A stretch of DNA of 64,000 nt from Clavibacter sp. A6099 (lineage in GTDB: Bacteria > Actinomycetota > Actinomycetes > Actinomycetales > Microbacteriaceae), in NCBI RefSeq assembly GCF_021919125.1, contig NZ_CP083439.1:930001-994000 (forward strand). The letters run 5' to 3'. The notes below the pieces were generated by a model. The model was not told the origin of the DNA, searched no databases, and saw only the letters and a list, made by a program, of their open reading frames with translations. The stretch's first letter is position 1. Each line of letters starts with the position of its first letter. Positions 54,332-63,784 of this stretch are shown here, one piece after another. The position numbers were made by a program, and so were the translations under genes.

Positions 54332-56148
54332 CCTCGGTGACGGGTCTCGCGCGGTCGCCGCGTCGACGCCGGGCTCGGCGCCCCTGGACGCGTCGTCGTG
54401 TCGTGACGGTCGCCGGTGCCACGATCGCCGCCATCCTCGTCCTCTGGATCGCGTGGGTCGCCGCCCGCGCCCTCCTCGCCCGCGGGGAGCTCGAGCAGGC
54501 GGTGCCGCTCGCGTCCTCCGTGCAGAGCGACCTCCTGGCGGGCGACCCCGCGGGAGCGTCGGCGAACGTCGCGCAGCTGCGCGAGCACTCCGCGCGCGCG
54601 GTGTCGCTCACGGGGGATCCGGTCTGGGCCGTCACCGAGCACGTGCCGTTCGTGGGTCCCAACCTCCGCGCCTTCCGCGAGATCTCCGGCATCGTCGACC
54701 GCATCGGCGGCGAAGCGCTGCAGCCCGTCGTCGGCATCGCCGGCACGCTCGACGTCGCGAGCCTCACGCCGAAGGACGGACGGCTCGACCTCGACCCGAT
54801 CGTGGCCGCGCAGGATCCCGTCCGCCAGGCCGACGAAGCGCTCGACACGGCGCTGACCGACGTGACGGCCATCGACACCGGCAGCACCATCCGCCCGGTC
54901 GCCGACGCCGTCGCGCGCCTCAAGGAGACGGTGGGCAAGGCGGCCGAGACGCTCGCCGTAGTGCGCCACGTCACCGACCTCGCGCCCGCAATGCTCGGCG
55001 CCGACGGCGACCGCAGCTACCTGCTCATGTTCCAGAACAACGCCGAGGTGCGCTCCACGGGCGGCATCCCCGGCGCCCTGGCGCTCGTCCGCACGGGTGG
55101 CGGCGCGTTCTCGCTCGCCGGCCAGGACTCGGCGCGCGCGTTCCCGCGCCTCGCGGAGCCCGCCCTGCCGCTGGATCCCCAGACCGCCGGCCTCTACGGC
55201 ACCATCACCGGCCGCTACATGCAGGACGTGACGCTGACGCCCGAGTTCCCCCAGGCCGCGCCGCTCGCCGCCGAGATGTGGCGACTCAAGCACGGCCAGG
55301 CCGTCGACGGCGTGATCAGCATCGACCCGGTCGCCCTCTCGTACCTGCTCGAGGCCACCGGCCCCATCACGCTCGCGACCGGCGACGTGCTCCGCTCCGA
55401 CGACGCCGTCGACCTCCTCCTGCACGACGTGTACCTCCGGTACCCGAACCCGGACGTCCAGGACGCGGTCTTCGCGAGCGTGGCCGACTCGGTGTTCGCG
55501 AAGGTCTCCTCGGGGGACGTGGACCCGGCCGCGCTGGTGAAGGCCCTGGGGCACGCCGCCGAGGAGCGTCGCATCCTGATCTGGAACTCGCGCGCCGACG
55601 AGCAGGCGACCCTCGACGGCACCACGTTCCAGGGCTCGCTGCCGGCCGACAACGACGAGTCGACGGTCTTCGGCGTGTTCCTCAACGACTCGACCGGCGC
55701 GAAGATGGACTACTTCCTCTCGCTGAGGACCACGCTGGCCATGGCCATGTGCCGGGACGACGGCAGGCCGGACTACCGCACCGAGGTGATCCTCGGATCC
55801 ACGGCCCCGGCCGACGCGGCCTCGCTGCCCTTCGTCGTCACGGGCGGAGGCGTGTACGGCGTCGCGCCCGGTGACGTCAAGACGCGCGTGGCGGTGTACG
55901 GTCCCCCGGGCACGGTGCCGCTGCGGGTGCACATCGACGGCCAGGAGACGCAGTTCCAGCCGGAGATCGTCGGCGGGCGGGCCGTCGCCCAGGTCGAGGT
56001 GACGCTCAAGCCCGGTCAGGAGGTCCGCATAACGGTGGACACGCTGGGGGACAAAAAGACCGACACACCCCTCTCCATCGTGACCACCCCGGTAATTGAC
56101 ACGATCGCGACAGAGTTCCGATCCCTGTCCTGCGACGCTTCCCAGTAG
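54328..56148 (+). CDS. DUF4012 domain-containing envelope protein
   Basis: 606 residues. A basic N-terminus precedes one transmembrane helix (TVAGATIAAILVLWIAWVAA). The large extracytoplasmic part has the DUF4012 core with the strongly conserved YLLMFQNNAEVRSTGG and ISIDPVALSYLLEATGPI. DUF4012 genes are often found near exopolysaccharide genes in actinobacteria; the biochemical role is unknown. The GTG start at 54328 overlaps the upstream stop by four bases (GTGA). It is the third gene of the 51651-56148 unit. Confidence 0.88.
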   Translation: MTSVTGLARSPRRRRARRPWTRRRVVTVAGATIAAILVLWIAWVAARALLARGELEQAVPLASSVQSDLLAGDPAGASANVAQLREHSARAVSLTGDPVWAVTEHVPFVGPNLRAFREISGIVDRIGGEALQPVVGIAGTLDVASLTPKDGRLDLDPIVAAQDPVRQADEALDTALTDVTAIDTGSTIRPVADAVARLKETVGKAAETLAVVRHVTDLAPAMLGADGDRSYLLMFQNNAEVRSTGGIPGALALVRTGGGAFSLAGQDSARAFPRLAEPALPLDPQTAGLYGTITGRYMQDVTLTPEFPQAAPLAAEMWRLKHGQAVDGVISIDPVALSYLLEATGPITLATGDVLRSDDAVDLLLHDVYLRYPNPDVQDAVFASVADSVFAKVSSGDVDPAALVKALGHAAEERRILIWNSRADEQATLDGTTFQGSLPADNDESTVFGVFLNDSTGAKMDYFLSLRTTLAMAMCRDDGRPDYRTEVILGSTAPADAASLPFVVTGGGVYGVAPGDVKTRVAVYGPPGTVPLRVHIDGQETQFQPEIVGGRAVAQVEVTLKPGQEVRITVDTLGDKKTDTPLSIVTTPVIDTIATEFRSLSCDASQ

Positions 56149-56235
56149 TCTCCTCAGTGGGGGAATGATCGACGGCGGACCCGAGTCCGCTAGTGGCCCC
56201 TATGCACCACGCGCAACTCACACTGGGGGAACCAC

Positions 56236-56820
56236 ATGCTCAAGAAGATCCTCGCCGGGGCGGCCATCGCCCTCGCCGCGACGTTCACCGTCGCCACCGC
56301 CGCGAACGCGGACCCGTACACGCCCGAGGGCGGCGTCTCCGTCAGCGACCCGACCGTCGCGCCCGGCGAGAGCACCGTCCTGTCCTTCGGGCCCGGTTCG
56401 TTCGCTCCCGTCAGCCCCGTCACCATCACCATCACCGGTGAGGACGCGGCCAACGCCACGCTCGCCTCCTTCCGCACGGCCCCCATGGCCGTGACGACCA
56501 ACTCCATCACCAAGACCTCGGCCAACGACGGCAGCCTCCGCGTCACCGTCACCCTCCCGGCCGGTTCCGCCGCGGGCTCCTACGCCCTCACCGGCACGGA
56601 CGCCCAGGGCAACACCGTCTCCACGACCATCTCGGTCGTCGCGGCCGCCGGCAACGGCACCGCGACCGGCGGCAGCAGCGCCGACGGCGCCGCGGGCCTC
56701 CCCGTCACGGGTGGCCAGCTGCCCGTCGTCCTCATCTGGACCGGTGGCGGCCTGCTGCTGCTCGGTGCCGCTCTCGTGGTCGTGCTCGCCACGGTCCGTC
56801 GCCAGCGCGCCACGGCCTGA
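56236..56820 (+). CDS. Small LPVTG-anchored surface protein 1
   Basis: 194 residues. Signal peptide MLKKILAGAAIALAATFTVA ending near AANADPY, a single beta-sandwich-like domain (VSVSDPTVAPGESTVLSFGP onward), a Gly/Ala linker, then LPVTGGQLP, a hydrophobic helix and RRQRATA. It should be attached to the wall by sortase. GGGGGAAC before the ATG is a good ribosome-binding site. A related protein with the same plan follows at 57141. Function unknown. Confidence 0.85.
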   Translation: MLKKILAGAAIALAATFTVATAANADPYTPEGGVSVSDPTVAPGESTVLSFGPGSFAPVSPVTITITGEDAANATLASFRTAPMAVTTNSITKTSANDGSLRVTVTLPAGSAAGSYALTGTDAQGNTVSTTISVVAAAGNGTATGGSSADGAAGLPVTGGQLPVVLIWTGGGLLLLGAALVVVLATVRRQRATA

Positions 56821-56868
56821 TCCACATCACGCACAGCGTCGCCTGACTCCCTCGCGGAGCCCAGCGAC

Positions 56869-56902
56869 GGAAGGCCCCGAGGCATCCGCCTCGGGGCCTT
56901 CC
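56869..56902 (+). terminator. Terminator after the first LPVTG gene
   Basis: Perfect 15-bp stem GGAAGGCCCCGAGGC/GCCTCGGGGCCTTCC with loop ATCC, 49 bases after the stop. Confidence 0.85.
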
Positions 56903-57140
56903 GCCGTCTCCGGGTGCCGTGACCGGGCGGCGGTTGACCCCAGTCCGGGGCCGATCCCGCCCGTGCGCCTCGGCGGGGCCGCGGACGCGGCTAGCATCTC
57001 GATCGTGGGTTTACCCGACCCGCTGTCTGCCTGAAGGCGCCGACCCGAAATCGCGCGCCGCGGACACCACCGCTCCGAGGCGATACCCGTCGTGCCCCCC
57101 GCACGTCCGTCCCGGGCGCATCAGAGAAGGCACACCCGAG

Positions 57141-57683
57141 ATGCTCGCCAAGACCCTGGCGGGCGCGTTCGTCGCGCTCGCGATCACCGTTTCCGTCCCC
57201 GTCGCCGCCCAGGCGGAGAACTACGTCCCCAAGGACTCCACCGTCGCCTGCAGCGGCATGTCCGTCACCCCCGCGGCCGTCGCCCCCGGCGAGTCGGTCC
57301 GGATCGCCGGCGTCGCGGGATCCTTCACCGCAGGCGAGACCGTCGCCGTACGCCTCTCCGCCGCGGCCGGCGCGCCTGCCGCCGCGGGCGACCCCGCGGC
57401 ATCCGTCACCGCGGCGGCCGACGGCTCCGTCGCCGGCACGCTCGTCGTCCCGACGACGGCGACCGGCACCTGGCGCGCCAACCAGACCGCCGCGTCGGGC
57501 GACCACTGGTGCGGCATCGTCTCCGTCGTCCCGGCGAGCACCCGCACGGCTGCGGATGCGGGCTCGCTCCCCGTCACGGGCGGCACGCTGCCCATCGGCC
57601 TCGCGATCACCGGCGGCGGGCTGCTCCTCGCCGGCGCCGCGGCCGCGGGCATCGCGACGGCCCGCCGTCGCCGCGCGTCCTGA
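57141..57683 (+). CDS. Small LPVTG-anchored surface protein 2
   Basis: 180 residues with the same layout as its neighbour: signal peptide (MLAKTLAGAFVALAITVSVP, cleavage near AQAEN), one beta-rich domain starting VTPAAVAPGESVRIAGVAG, then LPVTGGTLP, a hydrophobic helix and ARRRRAS. The domain has two cysteines (in VACSG and HWCGI) that the first protein lacks. The VAPGES motif is shared by both, which supports a common origin by duplication. AGAAGG lies 11 bases before the ATG. Confidence 0.85.
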   Translation: MLAKTLAGAFVALAITVSVPVAAQAENYVPKDSTVACSGMSVTPAAVAPGESVRIAGVAGSFTAGETVAVRLSAAAGAPAAAGDPAASVTAAADGSVAGTLVVPTTATGTWRANQTAASGDHWCGIVSVVPASTRTAADAGSLPVTGGTLPIGLAITGGGLLLAGAAAAGIATARRRRAS

Positions 57684-57705
57684 CGCCCGACGCCGCTCCC
57701 GACCC

Positions 57706-57745
57706 GACGCGGGCGGATCCGATCACGACCGGATCCGCCCGCGTC
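57706..57745. terminator. Terminator between LPVTG protein 2 and VanZ
   Basis: Perfect 15-bp stem GACGCGGGCGGATCC/GGATCCGCCCGCGTC with a 10-base loop. It lies between convergent genes and overlaps the end of the VanZ gene. Confidence 0.75.
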
Positions 57746-58250
57746 GTCGCGTCCGGGCCGCGATGAGCGCCGCCGTCGTCGCACCGAGGAGAGCTCCTGC
57801 GCCGTTGGCCGCCACGTCGGTGACGGACGCCACGCGCGCCGGCAGGAACGCGCCCTGCGCGAGCTCCACCGTCGCCGACATGGTGGTCCCGGCGATCACG
57901 ACGATCCACCAGCGCCGAGCCCCGAAGGCGAGCACGCCGAGCATGCCGAGCGGCGCGAACAGGGCGACGTTGGCGACCTCCTCGATCATCGAGTAGCGGA
58001 ACCCGGGGATGCCGTGGTGCTGCACGAACACGACGCCGCGCATCAGGTAGGGGTAGACGCCGCGGTCGACGCTGTCCGGGGTGAGCGTGACCAGCCCGAT
58101 CAGGGCGACGTACGCCAGGAGCAGGAGGGTCGCCTGCCGCCGGCGGATGAGTCGGCGCTCGCGGTCCCGCCTCGCGCCCCAGGTCGAACGGCCGGTCGCG
58201 GTGCCCTCGGCCGGCGCGTCCGGCGGCGGAGCGGGGGCGGCGGGATCCAT
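57723..58250 (-). CDS. VanZ family membrane protein
   Basis: 175 residues with four hydrophobic helices. The VanZ pattern is present: [20 protein letters not shown] with the conserved N-x-xLF-P-G, then [20 protein letters not shown] with the conserved E-L-x-Q, and [15 protein letters not shown]. VanZ relatives are small envelope proteins; one confers low-level teicoplanin resistance. A -10-like TAGGCT eight bases before the ATG suggests a leaderless message. It is convergent with the LPVTG genes. Confidence 0.87.
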   Translation of the reverse strand: MDPAAPAPPPDAPAEGTATGRSTWGARRDRERRLIRRRQATLLLLAYVALIGLVTLTPDSVDRGVYPYLMRGVVFVQHHGIPGFRYSMIEEVANVALFAPLGMLGVLAFGARRWWIVVIAGTTMSATVELAQGAFLPARVASVTDVAANGAGALLGATTAALIAARTRRRGRIRS

Positions 58251-58258
58251 CGCGGCGC

Positions 58259-58264
58259 AGCCTA
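58259..58264 (-). promoter_or_regulatory. -10 element of the VanZ gene (near-leaderless)
   Basis: On the minus strand TAGGCT is followed by eight bases and the ATG at 58250. Confidence 0.4.
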
Positions 58265-58317
58265 GCAACGCGCCCTCGGCGGGGAATGCGCCGCGGATCG
58301 CGCCCGTTCTCCCCGGG

Positions 58318-59349
58318 GTGACCCACCTCGAACGCGTGCCCCTGGACGTCCTCGACCTCGCTCCCCGTCCCTTCGGCGGCACGAACGCCGACGCCGTCGC
58401 CGGCAGCATCCGCCTCGCGCAGGCCGCCGAGGCCGCCGGGTACTCGAGGTTCTGGGTGGCCGAGCACCACGGCATGCCGGGGATCGCGAGCTCCGCCCCG
58501 GCCGTCCTGCTGGCCGGCATCGCCGCCCGCACCTCCACCATCCGCGTCGGCAGCGGCGGCGTCATGCTGCCGAACCACACGCCGCTCGTCGTCGCCGAGC
58601 AGTTCGGGACCCTCCGCGCGCTCTACGGCGACCGCGTCGACCTCGGCATCGGCCGGGCTCCCGGCACCGACGGCGCGACCGCGATGGCGCTCCGCCGCAG
58701 CGAGGCGGGCCTCGGCGTCGACGACTTCCCGCAGCAGCTCGTCGACCTCGTCGGCTTCTTCACGGGCGGCATGGCCGACGACAACCCGCTGCGGGGGATC
58801 ACGGCCGTGCCGGGGCTCGGCGACCGCCCGCAGATGTGGCTGCTGGGATCCAGCGGCTACTCCGCGCAGGTCGCCGCGGCCCTCGGGATCCGGTTCGCCT
58901 TCGCGCACCACTTCGCCGGCGACCGCACGGAGCAGGCGCTCGCGCTGTACCGCGAGCGCTTCGAGCCGAGCGACGACCTCGCCGCGCCGCACAGCGCCAT
59001 CGCCGTGAGCGTCATCGCCGACGAGGACCCCGATGTCGTCGAGCGCGAGGCGCGCGCCGGCCGCATCACGTGGCTCCGCATGCGGCAGGGCGGGAAGCCC
59101 CAGCCCGTGGATCCCGCTGAGGCAGCCGCATACGCGTTCAGCGACCTCGAGCGCGAGATCATCGGGGCGCGCGATCGCCGCCAGGCCATCGGCTCGCCCG
59201 ACGCCGTGCGCATCGGCCTCGAGCGCCTGCTCGCGAGCACGGGAGCCGACGAGCTCATCGTCGCGCCGTCGTCCACGACGCTCGAGCACCGCATCCAGAC
59301 GCTCCGAACCGTGCGCGATCTGGCCATCGGCGAGGCAAGCGCCGCCTGA
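58318..59349 (+). CDS. Luciferase-like monooxygenase family oxidoreductase
   Basis: 343 residues of the bacterial luciferase-like (LLM) flavin-dependent class. The TIM-barrel opens with [20 protein letters not shown] and has [20 protein letters not shown] and the typical [20 protein letters not shown]. The segment [20 protein letters not shown] is characteristic of the MsnO8-like subgroup. The F420-type and FMN-type members cannot be told apart here. The GTG at 58318 is used; an in-frame GTG at 58336 is possible. Substrate unknown. Confidence 0.87.
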   Translation: MTHLERVPLDVLDLAPRPFGGTNADAVAGSIRLAQAAEAAGYSRFWVAEHHGMPGIASSAPAVLLAGIAARTSTIRVGSGGVMLPNHTPLVVAEQFGTLRALYGDRVDLGIGRAPGTDGATAMALRRSEAGLGVDDFPQQLVDLVGFFTGGMADDNPLRGITAVPGLGDRPQMWLLGSSGYSAQVAAALGIRFAFAHHFAGDRTEQALALYRERFEPSDDLAAPHSAIAVSVIADEDPDVVEREARAGRITWLRMRQGGKPQPVDPAEAAAYAFSDLEREIIGARDRRQAIGSPDAVRIGLERLLASTGADELIVAPSSTTLEHRIQTLRTVRDLAIGEASAA

Positions 59350-59429
59350 TCGCGAGTGCACTCATCACATTTCGGCCACGGGGAGCTGAGACCCTCCCTG
59401 AGGCGGATGTGGCGCCTCCGGGCGCGGGT

Positions 59430-59435
59430 TAGATT
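59430..59435 (+). promoter_or_regulatory. -10 element of the penicillin-binding protein gene (leaderless)
   Basis: TAGATT is followed by six bases and the ATG at 59442. Confidence 0.5.
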
Positions 59436-59441
59436 CGTACC

Positions 59442-61673
59442 ATGAGGAAAACTGACCTGACCATCTCGACCCGGTTGGGCGCGTTCCTCGGACTCGTCGG
59501 CATGAGCACGATCGCCGGCGTGCTCGTCGCCGCCATGGTGACCCCCGCCATCGCCGTCTCCGGCATCGCGGCCAACAGCACCATCGGCGTGTTCGAGGAC
59601 ATCCCGGACAACCTGCAGATCGACAACCTCGCGCAGAAGACCGTGCTCTTCGCCAAGCAGGGCGACCAGCAGGTGCCCTTCGCCGAGTTCTTCTCGCAGG
59701 ACCGCGAGGAGGTCCCGTGGGAGGCCGTCTCGTCGTACGCGAAGGACGCCGCGATCGCGACCGAGGACCCCCGCTACTACGAGCACGGCGGCGTCGACGT
59801 CCTCTCGGCCGCTCGCGCCCTCGCGCAGAACGTGCTGAACAAGGAGGTCCAGTCCGGCGCCTCCACCATCACGATGCAGTACGTCCGCAACGTCCTGGTG
59901 CAGAAGGCCCAGAACATGGTCGACTCCTCCGACGAGGCCACGCAGGCCGAGGGACGCAAGGCCTTCAAGGAGGCCACCCAGCCCGACATGCCCCGCAAGC
60001 TCAAGGAGATGCGGATGGCGATCGGGGTGGAGAAGAAGTACTCCAAGAACGAGATCCTCCTTGCGTACCTCAACATCGCGAACTTCGGCAGCCGGGTCTA
60101 CGGCATCGAGTCCGCGGCGCGTTACTACTTCAACGTCTCCGCCGCCGACCTGACCCTCGAGCAGGCCGCGAGCCTGATCGCGACCGTCAACGCGCCCGAG
60201 GTCTTCAAGATCGACAACCCGGACAACCTGGAGCGCAACAAGGAGCGCCGCGACCTCCTGCTGAGGAACATGCTCAAGGAGCAGAAGATCACGCAGGAGC
60301 AGTACGACACCGCGTCGGCCGCGGCCATCACGCCGACGATCACGCCCTCCACGAGCGGCTGCATCCAGGCCAACCCGATCTCGGCCGCGTACTTCTGCGA
60401 CTACGTGAAGAACGAGATCCTCACGAACGATGAATTCGGCGACACGCGAGCGGATCGCGACGCTCTGCTCAAGCGCGGCGGCATGCAGGTCTATACGACG
60501 CTCGACCTCGACATCCAGGGCAACGCGGCGGAGCAGATGCGCAAGCAGGTGCCGACGACCGCGCGCTTCACGAAGATCGGCGGATCCGTCGTCTCCCGCG
60601 AGGTGAAGACGGGCCGTATCATCGCGATGGCGCAGAACACGGATTACGGGGTCGGCGAGCAGCCCGGCATCACCGAGGTCAACTACTCCGCCGACTTCGC
60701 GCACGGCGGCTCTCGGGGCTTCCAGGTGGGATCGACGTACAAGATCTTCACGCTGGTCGACTGGTTGAAGAGCGGCAAGTCCGTCTACCAGACCGTGAAC
60801 GCGTCCAAGACGACGTGGCAGAAGAGCGAGTTCACCGCGTGTGGTGATCGCTTGAGCGGAGATCCCTATCCCGTCACGAATGACACGAACACCGGCGCGA
60901 CCTCCAACCAGACGGTCCTCCAGGCCACTGTGGCGTCCGTCAACTCCGCGTTCATCGCCATGGCCAGCCAGCTGGACATCTGCGACATCACGAACACCGC
61001 CAGGGACATGGGCGTGTACAACGCCAATCCGCAGCAGCCTGTCTCGAACCAGCCCTCGGACGTCGTGGGCTCGGGCGGCAACAACGTCGCCCCGCTCCAG
61101 ATGGCCACCGCCTTCTCATCCGTCGCGAACCAGGGAACGACGTGCCCGCCCATCGCGATCGACAAGGTCGTCCTCCCGGACGAGTCCGAGCTCGTGACCC
61201 CGAAGAGCGAGTGCACGCAGGCCATGAGCCCCGAGGTCGCCAACACGGCCGCCTTCACCCTCAAGGCCGTCATGGGCGGCACGGGTGCGGCGTCGAACCC
61301 TCGGGACGGCACCGAGATCATGGGCAAGACCGGCACGACCGACCGCTCGAAGGACACGTGGTTCGTCGGGTCCTCCACCGCGGTCACGACGGCCGTCTGG
61401 GTCGGCAACGTGGAGGGCTTCGTGTCCATGCGCCGCAACGTCCTCAACGGCTCGGCCGCGGACAGCGCGCGTCACCGGATCTTCAAGCCGCTGCAGACAT
61501 TCATCGACGACCGCTACCCGGCGGAGGGCTTCCCCGCCCCGAGCAGCACGCTGACGAAGAAGCCGTACGTGCCGCCGGCACCGAAGCCCACGCAGTCGGC
61601 GGCGCCCACGGCACCCGAGGCGCCCGCTGTTCCGGCGGCGCCCGCCCAGCCCGCCCCTCCCGCGGAGGGATGA
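59442..61673 (+). CDS. Class A penicillin-binding protein (transglycosylase/transpeptidase)
   Basis: 743 residues. One N-terminal transmembrane helix (about 12-38) anchors the protein. The GT51 glycosyltransferase has catalytic E108 in IATEDPRYYEHGGVD and the GASTITMQYVRN motif. The transpeptidase has the SxxK pair S431/K434 in GSTYKIF, SVN near residue 499, and KTGTT at about 629, so both activities look intact. It polymerises and cross-links peptidoglycan. A Pro/Ala-rich tail of about 40 residues ends the protein. A leaderless-type promoter precedes the ATG. Confidence 0.95.
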   Translation: MRKTDLTISTRLGAFLGLVGMSTIAGVLVAAMVTPAIAVSGIAANSTIGVFEDIPDNLQIDNLAQKTVLFAKQGDQQVPFAEFFSQDREEVPWEAVSSYAKDAAIATEDPRYYEHGGVDVLSAARALAQNVLNKEVQSGASTITMQYVRNVLVQKAQNMVDSSDEATQAEGRKAFKEATQPDMPRKLKEMRMAIGVEKKYSKNEILLAYLNIANFGSRVYGIESAARYYFNVSAADLTLEQAASLIATVNAPEVFKIDNPDNLERNKERRDLLLRNMLKEQKITQEQYDTASAAAITPTITPSTSGCIQANPISAAYFCDYVKNEILTNDEFGDTRADRDALLKRGGMQVYTTLDLDIQGNAAEQMRKQVPTTARFTKIGGSVVSREVKTGRIIAMAQNTDYGVGEQPGITEVNYSADFAHGGSRGFQVGSTYKIFTLVDWLKSGKSVYQTVNASKTTWQKSEFTACGDRLSGDPYPVTNDTNTGATSNQTVLQATVASVNSAFIAMASQLDICDITNTARDMGVYNANPQQPVSNQPSDVVGSGGNNVAPLQMATAFSSVANQGTTCPPIAIDKVVLPDESELVTPKSECTQAMSPEVANTAAFTLKAVMGGTGAASNPRDGTEIMGKTGTTDRSKDTWFVGSSTAVTTAVWVGNVEGFVSMRRNVLNGSAADSARHRIFKPLQTFIDDRYPAEGFPAPSSTLTKKPYVPPAPKPTQSAAPTAPEAPAVPAAPAQPAPPAEG

Positions 61674-61699
61674 GCCCGCGCTCGATGGGGAGCGCGCGC

Positions 61700-61731
61700 C
61701 GACGGCCGTCGCCTCCGGGCGGCGGCCGTCG
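61700..61731 (+). terminator. Terminator of the penicillin-binding protein gene
   Basis: 14-bp stem with one G-U pair, CGACGGCCGTCGCC/GGCGGCGGCCGTCG, loop TCCG, 26 bases after the stop. A run of ten C (61757-61766) follows. Confidence 0.75.
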
Positions 61732-61822
61732 TGCCGTGCGCCGCCCGGCCGCAGATCCCCCCCCCCGATGGCGCGCCTCGTAGACTGGACGACCGCCGCT
61801 CCACCGACCCGGGAAGGCCGAC

Positions 61823-63028
61823 ATGACCGGGACCCCGACGTCCGCACCCGCGCGCGTGCGCATGCTCCTGCCCGGCATCGAGGGGCTCCGCGGGGTCGCC
61901 GCCGTCGCCGTGCTGCTGTACCACGTGCAGCGTCAGCTGGCCCGGCCCACGACCGACGTCCCGCTCGTCGGCGAGGTCGCCTTCTTCAGCCACGGCGTCA
62001 CGCTGTTCTTCGTGCTCAGCGGCTTCCTGCTGTTCCTGCCGTTCGCCCGCGGACTCGTCGACGGGGGCGCGATGCCGCGGCTGTCGCGCTACGCCGCGAA
62101 CCGCGTCCTCCGCGTCTTCCCGGGATACATCGTGGTGCTGCTGCTCGTGAGCCTCGTGCTGCGCATCGCGATCCTGCCGCGCGAGACCCGCGACGCCGGC
62201 ATCTCAGTGGGCACGCTCGGACCGGTCGACACGATCGTGAACGCGCTGCTGCTGCAGGGCTACGCACCGCGCACGCTCCGCAGCGGGATCGAGGTCGCGT
62301 GGACGCTCGCCGTCGAGGTGTCCTTCTACGTGGTGCTGCCCGTCGTGGCGCTCCTCGCGGCGCGGCTGCTGCGGGGGAGGGCCACGTGGATCCGCGCCCT
62401 CGCACCCGCGGCCGTGCTCCTGCTGATCGGCGTGGCCGGCAAGGTGTGGTCGATGATGGCGCAGGCGCCGCTAGGTCACCGCGGGCGCCTCGCGAGCGAG
62501 TGGGGCGTGACGTGGGAGGCGGTCGCGAACCGCAGCATCCTCGTGCACGCGGACCTCTTCGCCTACGGCATGGCGGCGGCGGTCGTCCTGCTCGCCCTGT
62601 CCGCGGACGAGGCGCTGCGCGACCGCGTCACCGCCTGGCGGGTGCCCGCCGGGATCGCTGCCGCCGCGCTCATCGTCGTCGCCTCGGAGGCGCCCGTGGG
62701 CGCGTTCGAGGAGAGCATCGTGGCCGCCTCGTGCGCGACGCTCCTGCTCCTCGTGGCCCTGCCGCGGCGCGGGGGATCCCTCGGCCCGGTGACGCGGTTC
62801 CTCGAGCTGCGCTGGATCGCCTGGCTCGGCACGATCTCGTTCAGCGTGTACCTCTGGCACCTGCCGGTGATCCGCTTCCTCCGCCGCGCGGGCCTCGTGC
62901 TCCCGGACACGCTCGCGGGCTTCGCCCTCAACACGCTCGTGGTGGGGGCGGTGACGCTCGCGCTCTCGGCAGCGACCTACTACGCGATCGAGCGGCCGGC
63001 GCTGCGGCTGAAGGCCGTCTCGCGCTAG
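61823..63028 (+). CDS. Acyltransferase-3 family membrane protein
   Basis: 401 residues with about ten hydrophobic helices. The acyltransferase-3 N-terminus is LPGIEGLRGVAAVAVLLYHV with the conserved catalytic-type His, followed by HGVTLFFVLSGFLLFLPFAR and ALSYR-type RYAANRVLRVFPGYIVV. The late segment SFSVYLWHLPVIRFLRRAG is also typical. The family adds acetyl or other acyl groups to surface polysaccharides or lipids. The ATG is preceded by GGGAAGG. Being among envelope genes, it probably decorates an exported glycan. Confidence 0.92.
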   Translation: MTGTPTSAPARVRMLLPGIEGLRGVAAVAVLLYHVQRQLARPTTDVPLVGEVAFFSHGVTLFFVLSGFLLFLPFARGLVDGGAMPRLSRYAANRVLRVFPGYIVVLLLVSLVLRIAILPRETRDAGISVGTLGPVDTIVNALLLQGYAPRTLRSGIEVAWTLAVEVSFYVVLPVVALLAARLLRGRATWIRALAPAAVLLLIGVAGKVWSMMAQAPLGHRGRLASEWGVTWEAVANRSILVHADLFAYGMAAAVVLLALSADEALRDRVTAWRVPAGIAAAALIVVASEAPVGAFEESIVAASCATLLLLVALPRRGGSLGPVTRFLELRWIAWLGTISFSVYLWHLPVIRFLRRAGLVLPDTLAGFALNTLVVGAVTLALSAATYYAIERPALRLKAVSR

Positions 63029-63700
63029 ACCGCGCCGCATGATCGCCGGACGGCTTGGCGACCGAGCGCACAGGCGATCGACGCGTCATCTCCGGAACCT
63101 GGTCTGCGTGCCTGTCCGATGCTCGTGGAGGAGCTCACGTGCCATCTGCCGTGTCCGCCGGGCGGGCGTTGCCCGCGGCCGAGCGGCGGTCCGGCTCCGG
63201 CTCCTCCCGAGGGCATCTCGACGCGTGGAGGGCCTATGGGGCATCGACAGTCATCCGTCGGGCGCCGACTAGGAGTTCGCATCGGGGCATCGTCGGCGAG
63301 AGCGCACCGTGGTGTGGCCGGCGCCGCCCCGCGCAGCCTTCCAGCCCGATCACGACCGCGGCCCGTCGGCGCTCGAGGAGCTCGAGGGAGCGATCAGCGT
63401 CCCGTCCATGATGGCGAAGGGCACCGCTGTTCGATTCGGGCCGACGGCCGTCATCGTCCCATCACTGCGTAGGACGCGAGGACCCGTCTCAGTTCTCGTC
63501 GTCAGGTTCTTGCTCTGGATCCGCATCGAATCGAGATCCGGACCCAGAGTCGACGAAGGGCGTTGAATCGTCGGCGACTGCCGAGTGCGAGTTGGCCGTG
63601 AACCGAGGTCGTCACATCGACGAGCTTCGCCGGACTACGCGTGATGGGGCGGCGAGCGCTTCTCGGAATCGAGTACGGGCGGGGAGCGTGCGCGTACGGG
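63029..63700. other. Stretch without a supported gene
   Basis: About 670 bases, less GC-rich than the rest. The short frames on both strands lack ribosome-binding sites, family resemblance and the usual third-position GC bias. An imperfect inverted repeat CTCTGGATCCG/CGGACCCAGAG lies at 63513-63549. It may be a relic or the edge of an accessory region. Confidence 0.55.
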
Positions 63701-63742
63701 GGCCACCCTGGTGACGATTCAGCGGTCGTCATCAGGGTGGCC
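63701..63742 (-). terminator. Terminator of the gene at the right edge
   Basis: 17-bp arms with one mismatch, GGCCACCCTGGTGACGA and TCGTCATCAGGGTGGCC, around an 8-base loop, 43 bases beyond the stop of the minus-strand gene. Confidence 0.8.
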
Positions 63743-63784
63743 ATCACGTCATCTGAGGAGTCACCTGCAGTGACGCTTCGGCAT

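Noticed and set aside
61768-63042. A 424-codon plus-strand frame overlapping the acyltransferase
   Set aside because: It is a shifted frame with Arg/Ala-rich sequence; the acyltransferase-3 motifs are in the frame starting at 61823.
63309-63566. An 85-codon frame in the right-hand low-coding stretch
   Set aside because: No ribosome-binding site, no family resemblance and no codon bias; treated as non-coding.
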